Source: Bacteroidota bacterium
GTDB taxonomy: Bacteria > Bacteroidota > Bacteroidia > Bacteroidales > Prolixibacteraceae
Direction: 5' to 3'
Assembly: GCA_023393265.1 (NCBI GenBank)
Contig: JAEWME010000054.1
Coordinates: forward strand, 1 to 15,497
Length of the DNA stretch: 15,497 nt
In this document: piece after piece, positions 8,476-15,195 of the stretch
Numbering within the stretch: the first letter of the stretch is position 1
Layout: every line of letters begins with the position of its first letter
Position numbers and translations under genes: made by a program
Notes under the pieces: generated by a model
Seen by the model: only the letters and a program-made list of their open reading frames with translations
Database searches by the model: none
Told to the model about the DNA's origin: nothing

Positions 8476-10116
8476 TTATTTCGCCACATAGCCAGCCAGT
8501 GCATACACCAGCGCGGCTTGCCAGTTGATGGCAATTTCGTTGGTCGTGTAGTCTTCCTGTTTATCGTGCCAGCCGGTTGCATTTTGTCCGCCGCCAACGA
8601 TGTAACCCGGCCACGGCTCTGTTTCGTTGTCGGAGCCCGACCGGCGGTCGTGCGGATTCATCGGCGGATTGATGCCCAGCCCTGTTACATACGAGCGGTT
8701 ATAGAAATTGCGGCCAAACAGGTGATCGATGGCATCCTGTGAGGCCTTCCTGAAAACTTTGGATGGATCGATTGCATTGGCCACATTCAGGTTGAGAACC
8801 TGACGTGCAACCGTTCCGTTACAGCCCCAGTAGTATTTTGCGCCTAGCGGTCTGCCGTATACATCGGCTCCGGCTTTCAGCGAAATAACATTGGCCACGT
8901 CAATAATATTTTTGCGGATGGTTTTCAGTATCTCCGGATTTCTGCCCGCTTTTTTCGATAGGGCATATTCAAACATTCCCAGGTTCGAAACATCTCCCCA
9001 GTCCCAGTCTTCATCTATCTTGAATTCCATTTTCGTCGCACGGTCTTCAAAATCTTTCAGATATTGGTCATTTCCCGTTGTTTCCCACATCTCGGCGGCG
9101 GCCCACAAACGGTCGTCGGGATCGGAGGTCTGGTAGCCACCTGTCCTGAATTCGCCCTGCATAAACCGTTTGTTGTCAGGATTTTCCTTCAGAAATTTGT
9201 AGCTCACTTCGGCTGCGTCGAGGCATTTCTTTGCATATTCCTTGTCGTAAGGCTCAAAATAGCGGGCAGCCTGGGCCATCATGGCCACGAAATCAGCTGT
9301 TGCTGCCGAACTCCAATCTGTGAAATATCTCTTTTCCTTGTCTTCTTCGGGTTTGATGAATCCTGAGAAATTTTTGCGGGTCAGTTTGTGCGACACTTTT
9401 CCCGAGCCGTCGGTGTATTGCATCGTAAAAAGCCAGTCGGTTTCCCATTTCATCTCTTCCAGAAATTCAGGATAACCACTGGCTGTGGCGGGTAAATCGA
9501 GTTTGAAATTTTTCAGCTTATCCTGAAACTGGTCCCAGGCCATGAACATCATGCCAACCGTAATTCCGGCATTAACGACATATTTTCCATAGTCTCCGGC
9601 GTCGTGCCAGCCTTTGATCCCGTCGCGCCGCTGATCGGGTTTTCCCTGGTAATCTTCGTAGCCATCGTCGAGGTGGCAGGCGGCATGCTCAAAATGATGA
9701 CCGTCATGGTCGCCCGAAACAGCCGTTCCGCAGCGCCAGAGGTAGAAGGCTCTCATGGCAGTATAAAATGCCTTGTTGTAAACAGTCGGCGATATTTCGA
9801 ATTCGGTTGATTTGGCTCCTTCAGTAGTCTCGATGTAGTATTTTCCGGATTTGGAAAGCGAGGAGAAATCAGCAATGCAAACCGTTTGGTCGACATCTTT
9901 TTGCGCTACTGGGTTCGATAGTTTTCCTTTGAATACAACCGATTGGTCTGAGGTTTTTTTCACAACAAAAGACGAAGACTCTCCAATAACAGAAGCCTTT
10001 TTGTCCGATTGAGGCAGAAATCCGAGCGAGTTCAGGTGTATTTGCTGTTCCTGGGCAAACGTTGCCGGTAGGAAGCCGGAAAGAAAAATCAGGATTAAAA
10101 AAGCAGATTTTTTCAT
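8476..10116 (-). CDS. GH9 family endoglucanase (cellulase), exported
   Basis: Inverting hydrolase of beta-1,4-linked glucans (cellulose, mixed-linkage glucan or xyloglucan). Signal peptide MKKSAFLILIFLSGFLPATFA, likely cut before Gln22, without lipobox. Residues 25-110 form the Ig-like N-terminal domain common in this family (CelD_N type). The (alpha/alpha)6 catalytic domain follows: GWHDAGDYGKYV (169-180) holds the base/nucleophile-water pair Asp172 and Asp175, GINPPMNPHDR (481-491) holds the conserved His489, and TTNEIAINW (524-532) holds the acid Glu527. Length (546) is normal and all catalytic residues are present, so it should be active. It is the first gene of a two-gene unit with the unknown hydrolase-like gene behind it. 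No SusC/SusD pair, carbohydrate-binding module or secretion tail is seen, so it is not a typical complete polysaccharide utilisation locus. Confidence 0.94.
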   Translation of the reverse strand: MKKSAFLILIFLSGFLPATFAQEQQIHLNSLGFLPQSDKKASVIGESSSFVVKKTSDQSVVFKGKLSNPVAQKDVDQTVCIADFSSLSKSGKYYIETTEGAKSTEFEISPTVYNKAFYTAMRAFYLWRCGTAVSGDHDGHHFEHAACHLDDGYEDYQGKPDQRRDGIKGWHDAGDYGKYVVNAGITVGMMFMAWDQFQDKLKNFKLDLPATASGYPEFLEEMKWETDWLFTMQYTDGSGKVSHKLTRKNFSGFIKPEEDKEKRYFTDWSSAATADFVAMMAQAARYFEPYDKEYAKKCLDAAEVSYKFLKENPDNKRFMQGEFRTGGYQTSDPDDRLWAAAEMWETTGNDQYLKDFEDRATKMEFKIDEDWDWGDVSNLGMFEYALSKKAGRNPEILKTIRKNIIDVANVISLKAGADVYGRPLGAKYYWGCNGTVARQVLNLNVANAIDPSKVFRKASQDAIDHLFGRNFYNRSYVTGLGINPPMNPHDRRSGSDNETEPWPGYIVGGGQNATGWHDKQEDYTTNEIAINWQAALVYALAGYVAK

Positions 10117-10284
10117 GATGGTCAGGTTAGTTTTATTGTAATAATTACAGTATGATGTAAAATTAAATAAAACTCTGATAGTTTAAGCTACCCGAAAAAA
10201 TGTTTTACATTATTTTTTTGAGTTTTTTTGGATTGGAATTCAGTAGCTTATGCTGCTTCAGAATACGGTGCAATTCATGATTAC
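10117..10284. other. AT-rich spacer with a distant inverted repeat
   Basis: The 168 bases lie between the stop of the SpoIIE-type gene and the start of the GH9 gene, both on the minus strand, so they should carry the GH9 promoter and the phosphatase terminator. I see no convincing TAnnTTTG box and no hairpin followed by T on the minus strand. ATGTAAAA (10155-10162) and TTTTACAT (10203-10210) form an inverted pair 40 bases apart, which may be a regulator site or chance in AT-rich DNA. Confidence 0.35.
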
Positions 10285-11466
10285 CTACACCATTTCGATT
10301 GTCACTTTTTTGAAGAATTTCTTCTCAAGTAGTTGCACAATTCGTTTCACCACAAACTTGCGCATTTCCAGTTCAACCGGTTGGTCGGGGTCCTGGTGTG
10401 CCCAGTTGATGCGGGTGCCAACGATGATGTGGATGATGTCGTGCTGGACAAGTAGTTTCACAACCTCTTCCGGAGGGCTGTCGCCTGGCCTGATTTTGCT
10501 GTTAAAATTTTCCAGAATTTCTTCTACCCGGCCGAGCGTCAAAATGCCCTCGGTTACGATTTCGAAGCCTTCCATCTTTGCGGCAGGAGGAAGTGTTTTT
10601 TCCGAAAACCGGTGTTGGATATTGATATCGATATTGAGCTCCCGGGCGATGATCTCCGCGGTTGTACCCCCGCAGATAATTTTCTTACCCGGAAATTCCT
10701 GGATGCGGCGGACAAAGTCGGCGTCTTTAATTTTATAAAAAGGAGGTCCGGTAATAAGCATAAACTCTCGCGGCTTCCGAAAATAAACGACACCACAACT
10801 GGCATCGTCGCGTATTTCGAACGAGTCGTTCATCGATGCCTGGTTTAATATTTTCCGCGCCAGTTTGGCGGCCGATATTTCAAACTCTCTCGAAATCTGA
10901 TTTTTAACAAAATTGCCGATATTTTCAAGTCCCCAGCCGGTTGGAAACCTTGGACTTCCAAGTCCGGACTGCACAATACCATCAGTCATGAAAAGGATGC
11001 GATCTTCGAGCATGGGTGTAAATTCTCTGATCCGGAGAATTTTGCCCGCATTTTCTTCTCCCCTGATTGGTATCTGAAATTCAGCCGGATTGTATGGTTG
11101 TCCCATCCTGAAAATGATCGATCTAGGGTTGTCATAGTTAATAATCCGGACAGGCCCGTTTTCTTCGATTTCGATGATGGTGAAGGTGGCGTAACTCTCT
11201 TTCCCGTCGATGCTTTTGGGCAGAGCCCGCATGAAAATGTTGGCAGCAACTTCTGGTTTAGTATGGAAGGAAGTGTAATTCAGGGCCATCGATGTTGTCA
11301 GTGTTGCAAGAACATTGGCTTTTACGCCGTGCCCAATTCCATCGGAAAGCACCAGAATTGTTCGCCCTTCTGCTTTTATTTGGCGCGAACTGAAAACGTC
11401 GCCGCAAACCACCTGACCGTGACGGTTGGTCTGCTGCATATCAACTTCTATGTGGTAATCGGCCAT
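10285..11466 (-). CDS. SpoIIE/PP2C-family serine phosphatase with extra C-terminal domain
   Basis: Predicted cytosolic metal-dependent phosphoserine phosphatase (393 residues). The N-terminal ~230 residues form a SpoIIE-type PP2C domain: GQVVCGDVFSSR (17-28) with Asp23, ILVLSDGIGHG (37-47) with Asp42, ILFMTDGI (157-164) with Asp162, and IRDDASC (218-224) with Asp220/221 supply the metal-binding acids. Residues 232-393 are a separate domain I do not recognise, with strands and a GGTTAEIIAREL segment (266-277). There is no sensor or membrane part, so the input signal probably comes from partners. It follows the PAS gene after 63 bases and is likely co-transcribed. In partner-switching systems such phosphatases oppose an RsbW-type kinase, and one is encoded in the facing unit. 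The substrate is unknown; start ATG at 11466 is clear. Confidence 0.88.
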   Translation of the reverse strand: MADYHIEVDMQQTNRHGQVVCGDVFSSRQIKAEGRTILVLSDGIGHGVKANVLATLTTSMALNYTSFHTKPEVAANIFMRALPKSIDGKESYATFTIIEIEENGPVRIINYDNPRSIIFRMGQPYNPAEFQIPIRGEENAGKILRIREFTPMLEDRILFMTDGIVQSGLGSPRFPTGWGLENIGNFVKNQISREFEISAAKLARKILNQASMNDSFEIRDDASCGVVYFRKPREFMLITGPPFYKIKDADFVRRIQEFPGKKIICGGTTAEIIARELNIDINIQHRFSEKTLPPAAKMEGFEIVTEGILTLGRVEEILENFNSKIRPGDSPPEEVVKLLVQHDIIHIIVGTRINWAHQDPDQPVELEMRKFVVKRIVQLLEKKFFKKVTIEMV

Positions 11467-11529
11467 GTTTCGGGTTCAGAATTTCAGGTCTATCAGCAAG
11501 TCATTTTCATTCATTCGTTCTGTCAATTT

Positions 11530-12456
11530 TTAATCATCCTCACCGTATTTGTACGATTCGATGATCGAATTGAGCAGTTCTTCGGTTTGCGAAGCATTGT
11601 CTCCCAGTAAAAAAGCGATTTTTTGTACCGTTTCCAGGTTTTGCCGGTTGACACGCTGTGCCCGGCTGATGATTTCTTCGCGAACCAGAGCCGGGGCCGA
11701 CATGTCGCGGATAAGCGCACCTACAACCCGATGTTTGTAAATGGTGATGACCGATACATGCAACAGCTTGTTCTGGATTTTCAGGTCGCGTTCAATTAAA
11801 TTTTCTCCTGAAGCAATGGCAGAGGAAAACATTTTATAGATCACGTCGGGCACGAGTTCCTGCAGGTCAGCACCACGCAAACCCGGAATGGTTTCGAAAA
11901 GTTCTTCAGTTTCAGGACCGAAAAGTTTGGCAAATCCTTCATTCGAGTCTACAATCCTGAAATTGCTGTCGATGATTACAATTCCAGCCCTGATTTTGTG
12001 CATCATGGCCGAGGCGATAACAGAAGCTTCGCGGGCTTTTTCCAGTTTTTGTTCTGCTTTTTTGCGCTCGGTAATGTCGAAGATAGATCCCACGATACCG
12101 ACAATTTCGTTCCGGCTGTTTCGGATGACAGCTTTGTTGAACACAACATCGCGCAATGTGCCGGTTGCATCTCTGAATTTGGCTTCGTAGTTCTGATCGC
12201 CCGGACTGTCAAAAAGTTCCTGATCACGTTTGGCATAGATTTCGGCTATTTCGAAAGGCTGAACGTCGAAAACTGTTTTTCCGATAATCTGCGATTTGGA
12301 AAGCCCGAGCATTTTTTCCTGGGCAATGTTACAAGCCAGGTAAACGCCTTGCCGATCGCGATAAAAAATAGGAATTGGCAGGGCGTCAATAATTTTCTGG
12401 TTTAGTTCAGGGTCGTCGATAAAGCCTTGGTGCGATGGTTTTTCTTCGTAAATCAT
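11530..12456 (-). CDS. double-PAS sensor protein without kinase domain
   Basis: A 308-residue soluble protein with two PAS domains. PAS1 (about 18-131) begins IIDALPIPIFYRDRQG and ends IVGSIFDITERKKAE, the usual PAS-to-coiled-coil exit. A helix (128-150) leads to PAS2 (about 150-255), starting IRAGIVIIDSNFRIVDSN. The tail (256-303) is helical and contains VQKIAFLLGDNASQTEELL. From memory this resembles the segment after the PAS domain of sensory (group C, HydS-type) [FeFe]-hydrogenases. No histidine kinase, GGDEF or output domain follows, so it must act by protein contact. It leads the minus-strand unit, with the phosphatase behind it, and faces the DRTGG/ATPase/iron-sulfur unit. Inference: a detached sensor subunit for the hydrogenase-like protein at 13491. 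Bound cofactor (heme, flavin or none) cannot be told from sequence. Confidence 0.85.
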   Translation of the reverse strand: MIYEEKPSHQGFIDDPELNQKIIDALPIPIFYRDRQGVYLACNIAQEKMLGLSKSQIIGKTVFDVQPFEIAEIYAKRDQELFDSPGDQNYEAKFRDATGTLRDVVFNKAVIRNSRNEIVGIVGSIFDITERKKAEQKLEKAREASVIASAMMHKIRAGIVIIDSNFRIVDSNEGFAKLFGPETEELFETIPGLRGADLQELVPDVIYKMFSSAIASGENLIERDLKIQNKLLHVSVITIYKHRVVGALIRDMSAPALVREEIISRAQRVNRQNLETVQKIAFLLGDNASQTEELLNSIIESYKYGEDD

Positions 12457-12463
12457 AGCTTGC

Positions 12464-12477
12464 TAATTTCGAAATTA
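12464..12477. promoter_or_regulatory. 14-bp perfect palindrome before the PAS gene
   Basis: TAATTTCGAAATTA is a perfect palindrome ending 7 bases upstream of the PAS start codon. Its position inside the leader suits an operator of a dimeric regulator. On the minus strand it also contains TAATTTCG, one base off the TAnnTTTG box. AT-rich composition makes chance possible. Confidence 0.4.
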
Positions 12478-12698
12478 AATTACGAAACCATTTGGTAATA
12501 TTCAACTTTTATTGTTCTTGCTTAATTTTTGAGTCCTTTCCGGTTCAGTTCCAATCGCTTCCGCTGGTTAGGCTTTATCTCCTTTTATGCAGCTATTGAC
12601 TTTGGGTAAAATCAATCTAAATAAGGGCTCCGAAAGGGTTTTGTCACTGCTATTCAGCGAATTTTTCAGAAATTTGCCAAAATCCTATAATAACATAA
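12478..12698. promoter_or_regulatory. divergent intergenic region (PAS unit / DRTGG unit)
   Basis: These 221 bases must start the rightward unit and probably the leftward one. No exact TTTG/TAnnTTTG pair is seen. TTGACT (12596-12601) with TAAATA (12618-12623, 16-base spacer) is a weak sigma70-like candidate. TATAAT at 12686-12691 lies only 7 bases before the ATG at 12699 and would give a nearly leaderless message if used. No hairpin or riboswitch-like structure was found. Confidence 0.35.
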
Positions 12699-13043
12699 AT
12701 GAAGCTAAGAGAGATCGCCGCAATTTTAAATGCAACGATATCATGTGGTGCTGAAAAACTGGAGGAGGAAGTGGAAATGGGATACAGCTCCGACCTGATG
12801 AGTGATGTATTAACTCTGGATACCGATAACCTGGTGTTGATTACCGGGCTGGCCAACCTTCAGGCTATTCGCACCGCCGAAATGGCTGACATTCGGGCAA
12901 TCGTTTTTGTTCGCAATAAAAAGGCAAGCTTCCAAATGCTTGAACTGGCTACAGAAAACGACTTGTGTATCCTCGAATCGCCATATTCTATGTTTAAATC
13001 GAGCGGACTTTTATTTCAGGCGGGATTGAAACCGGTGTACTGA
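12699..13043 (+). CDS. DRTGG-like domain protein, first copy
   Basis: A 114-residue cytosolic alpha/beta protein that opens the rightward unit. It matches the small DRTGG-like proteins found in hydrogenase regulatory clusters; the domain is also known from phosphotransacetylase and CBS-domain proteins and its ligand is uncertain. MKLREIAAILNATISCG is the usual N-terminal helix-strand. The GYSSDLMSDVL segment (28-38) matches GYVSDLLSDVM at exactly the same residues in the second copy at 14854. The middle strand DIRAIVFVRN and the end ILESPYSMFKSSGLLFQAGL also follow the second copy in outline. The two are clearly paralogous yet diverged, suggesting a heteromer or two ligands. It is followed after 37 bases by the RsbW-like gene. 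The start ATG has no strong ribosome site. Family placement good, function unknown. Confidence 0.78.
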   Translation: MKLREIAAILNATISCGAEKLEEEVEMGYSSDLMSDVLTLDTDNLVLITGLANLQAIRTAEMADIRAIVFVRNKKASFQMLELATENDLCILESPYSMFKSSGLLFQAGLKPVY

Positions 13044-13080
13044 TTAACGATTTACCAATTAACCTGAAGAAACCTGAAAC

Positions 13081-13494
13081 TTGAAACTTAATTTTTCCAT
13101 ACGCGGTGGCGATTTTACTCAGGCTGGGACAGCTTCGAGCGAAGTGAAGAAAGTGCTGAAGCAGTTGGGTATCGACCCACATACAATCAAAAGCATCGTG
13201 ATTGCTTTGTATGAAGCAGAGGTAAACGTAGTGGCTCATGCTTTTAGCGGGCAGGTTGAGATTAATATTGACGAAAATAAAATACAGATGCTGGTTTCCG
13301 ACGAAGGTCCAGGCATTCCGGATGTGGAACTGGCTATGCAGCCTGGGTTTTCTACGGCGAGCAAAAAAGTAAGAGAGATGGGGTTTGGCGCCGGAATGGG
13401 TTTGCCAAACATTAAAAAGAATACCGACGAAATGGATATTAAAACAGAAGTCGGGAAAGGGACAATGCTTAAAATGGTGAATTATTTTTCATGA
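13081..13494 (+). CDS. RsbW/SpoIIAB-like ATP-binding protein (GHKL), TTG start
   Basis: A 137-residue GHKL ATPase of the anti-sigma/serine-kinase type. The N-box is YEAEVNVVAHAF (44-55), with Glu45 placed as the catalytic base and Asn49 as Mg ligand. The G1 box is DEGPGIPD (74-81), and the lid and G2 box are GFGAGMGLPNIKK (101-113). In RsbW/SpoIIAB the protein phosphorylates a STAS antagonist; none is encoded in the window, so its target is open. There is no dimerised histidine kinase part. The start must be TTG at 13081: an in-frame TGA sits at 13075-13077 and no ATG occurs before the core strand KLNFSIR. The stop overlaps the next start as ATGA, implying translational coupling with the iron-sulfur protein. 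The phosphatase at 10285 is the natural opponent in a phosphorylation switch (inference). Confidence 0.88.
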   Translation: MKLNFSIRGGDFTQAGTASSEVKKVLKQLGIDPHTIKSIVIALYEAEVNVVAHAFSGQVEINIDENKIQMLVSDEGPGIPDVELAMQPGFSTASKKVREMGFGAGMGLPNIKKNTDEMDIKTEVGKGTMLKMVNYFS

Positions 13495-14867
13495 GCGAAC
13501 TACCCAAATATCACGCGTTGAAAGTGGATGCACAGAAGTGCATCGGGTGTACGCATTGCATGAAGTCGTGCCCTTCCGAAGCCATTCGTGTGATAAAAGG
13601 CATTGCCGTGATCGACTACGACCGTTGTGTCGACTGCGGGCAGTGTCACCGGGTTTGTCCGTCCGGAGCTTTTTACATTGTTCAGGACGACCTCGCCCAA
13701 ATCAAAGCTTTCAAATATCGCGTGATTCTTTTCCCTTCAATTATGATTGGCCAGTTTCACGAAAAATACTCCGAAACGCAGATATATGAAGGACTGAAAA
13801 GAGTTGGCTTTACGCATGTTTACGAAGTGGAACAGCCCATGCAGGTACTCATCGATTCTATTCAGGAGGTGCTGAAGAATAATGAAACTGAGAAACCAGC
13901 CATTTCAATTTACTGTCCTGCCATTGTTCGTTTGATTCAGGGCCGTTACCCATCGCTGACCGAAAATCTCATTCTCCGGAAAACACCACACAACCTGGCG
14001 GCACATTTTGCCATAAAGCAACTATTGCTCGAAGGCGCGCAGCGCGACGAAATAGGCTTGTTTTATGCCACGCCGTGCATTGCCAAAATTGCTTCGGTAA
14101 AAAGCCCGGTGGGAGAGAAGGAGTCGGTGGTCGATGGCATCATCAACATGAATCACCTGTACAACGAAGTGATGAAGGTGATTCAGGAAAAAACCGACGT
14201 TGACAACTCACAGCAACGCGAAAACCTCTCGCGCGAAGGCATTTTGTGGAGCCTGCCGCGTGGCGAGTCGCGTCATTTTGGTTCGCGCAGCATGGCTGTC
14301 GACGGTATTCACAATGTTGTCCGCATCCTCGAACGGGTGGAAAATGATCAGCTTCCAGGCATCGACTTTTTGGAGCTTCGCGCTTGCGATCAGAGTTGTG
14401 CAGGTGGTATTTTGCTCACTGGCGACCGTTTCATGACTACCGAAAGGCTCGAACGGCGCGCCTTGCGTTATCCGGAGGCAAAACACATTCCGGATTCGGT
14501 GATAAAAGTTGACACAGAAAAACTAAAACAACGGCTGGTGCTCGACCCCATTGAGCCCAAGCCTCACTATATATTTGGGCGCGACCGCCAAAAGGTGATG
14601 GAGAAAATGAGTAAGGCGCAACGCATTGTTTGCTTCCTGCCCGGAATTGATTGTGGCGCATGTGGCGCTCCCAATTGCCATGCTTTGGCTGAAGATATGG
14701 TGAACGGAAAAGCTAAGATGTCGGACTGTGTTTTCCTTCAGCAGAAATGGGAAAACGAAGGTCGGATTGACTCAAATAAAGCGTTCCTGAATCTTGAAAA
14801 AAAGTGGGGAACCGACAGATTTAATGCAGATTGTAATAAAAGAGGAAAAAGAAATGAAGGTTTCTGA
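13491..14867 (+). CDS. iron-sulfur protein with [FeFe]-hydrogenase-like H domain (HydS-like, no PAS)
   Basis: A 458-residue cytosolic iron-sulfur protein. Two [4Fe-4S] ferredoxin motifs come first (Cys17/20/23/27 and 46/49/52/56). An [FeFe]-hydrogenase large-subunit-like domain follows (about 75-345), then a four-Cys domain with C-x2-C-x4-C-x16-C spacing (388/391/396/413) as in PF04060. The four Cys that hold the H-cluster [4Fe-4S] part are at equivalent places: Cys142 (YCPAIV), Cys196 (TPCIAK, with Lys199), Cys299 and Cys303 (RACDQSC). However, the proton-relay Cys of TSCCP is Tyr141, the Glu of PCxxKxxE is Ser202, and the GGGQP end of the third motif is absent. It is therefore probably a sensor or electron-transfer protein rather than an efficient hydrogenase. 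HydS proteins carry a C-terminal PAS domain; here it is missing and a PAS protein is divergently encoded. It overlaps its neighbours by 4 and 14 bases. Confidence 0.87.
   Translation: MSELPKYHALKVDAQKCIGCTHCMKSCPSEAIRVIKGIAVIDYDRCVDCGQCHRVCPSGAFYIVQDDLAQIKAFKYRVILFPSIMIGQFHEKYSETQIYEGLKRVGFTHVYEVEQPMQVLIDSIQEVLKNNETEKPAISIYCPAIVRLIQGRYPSLTENLILRKTPHNLAAHFAIKQLLLEGAQRDEIGLFYATPCIAKIASVKSPVGEKESVVDGIINMNHLYNEVMKVIQEKTDVDNSQQRENLSREGILWSLPRGESRHFGSRSMAVDGIHNVVRILERVENDQLPGIDFLELRACDQSCAGGILLTGDRFMTTERLERRALRYPEAKHIPDSVIKVDTEKLKQRLVLDPIEPKPHYIFGRDRQKVMEKMSKAQRIVCFLPGIDCGACGAPNCHALAEDMVNGKAKMSDCVFLQQKWENEGRIDSNKAFLNLEKKWGTDRFNADCNKRGKRNEGF
14841..14846 (+). promoter_or_regulatory. Shine-Dalgarno site deciding the second DRTGG start
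   Basis: AGAGGA lies 7 bases before the ATG at 14854, inside the end of the iron-sulfur gene. It supports that start over the in-frame ATG at 14794, and is unusual here because most genes in the window lack such a site. Confidence 0.6.
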
Positions 14868-15195
14868 TTTAGTTGAAAAACTGGGATTAACGGTTTTTTC
14901 GGGCCGCGATGGCCTTGATCGGGAGATCAAAGGAGGATATGTATCTGACCTGTTGAGTGATGTGATGGGAAACGCCAAAGAAGGCGAAGTCTGGATCACG
15001 CTTCAGATACACCAAAATGTAATGGCTATTGCCTCACTGAAAGACCTGGCTGCCGTGATCCTGGTAAACGGATTGACTCCACAGGAAAATACCAAACGAT
15101 ATTCGAACGACGAAAACATACCGGTTCTCGGAACAAACCTTTCGACCTTCGAAATTGCGGGCAAACTGTACCAAACCTACACGCAGCAAACATGA
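14854..15195 (+). CDS. DRTGG-like domain protein, second copy
   Basis: A 113-residue protein paralogous to the one at 12699. MKVSDLVEKLGLTVFSG is the N-terminal helix-strand, and GYVSDLLSDVM (28-38) aligns without gaps to GYSSDLMSDVL of the first copy. The central strand LAAVILVNG and the end TFEIAGKLYQ complete the fold. I chose the ATG at 14854 because of the AGAGGA site before it and because the product then starts at the same point as its paralogue; the ATG at 14794 would add 20 residues read across the iron-sulfur gene. It overlaps that gene by 14 bases in another frame, and its stop overlaps the PHP start as ATGA. This packing indicates one coupled operon. DRTGG ligand and role are not established; regulatory use in a redox-sensing complex is inferred from context. 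Confidence 0.8.
   Translation: MKVSDLVEKLGLTVFSGRDGLDREIKGGYVSDLLSDVMGNAKEGEVWITLQIHQNVMAIASLKDLAAVILVNGLTPQENTKRYSNDENIPVLGTNLSTFEIAGKLYQTYTQQT

Noticed and set aside
10155..10210. ATGTAAAA/TTTTACAT pair as a terminator of the phosphatase gene
   Set aside because: The arms are 40 bases apart, lack G/C and are not followed by T on the minus strand, so no terminator is claimed.
10250..10738. 162-codon plus-strand frame
   Set aside because: Antisense to the C-terminal part of the phosphatase gene; Ser/Thr-rich low-information translation typical of a shadow.
11098..11610. 170-codon plus-strand frame
   Set aside because: Antisense to the PP2C domain and the PAS tail, crossing the gap between two real genes; no motif.
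14794..14853. Upstream ATG for the second DRTGG gene
   Set aside because: Lies deep in the iron-sulfur gene and adds 20 residues absent from the paralogue; ATG at 14854 has a Shine-Dalgarno site.
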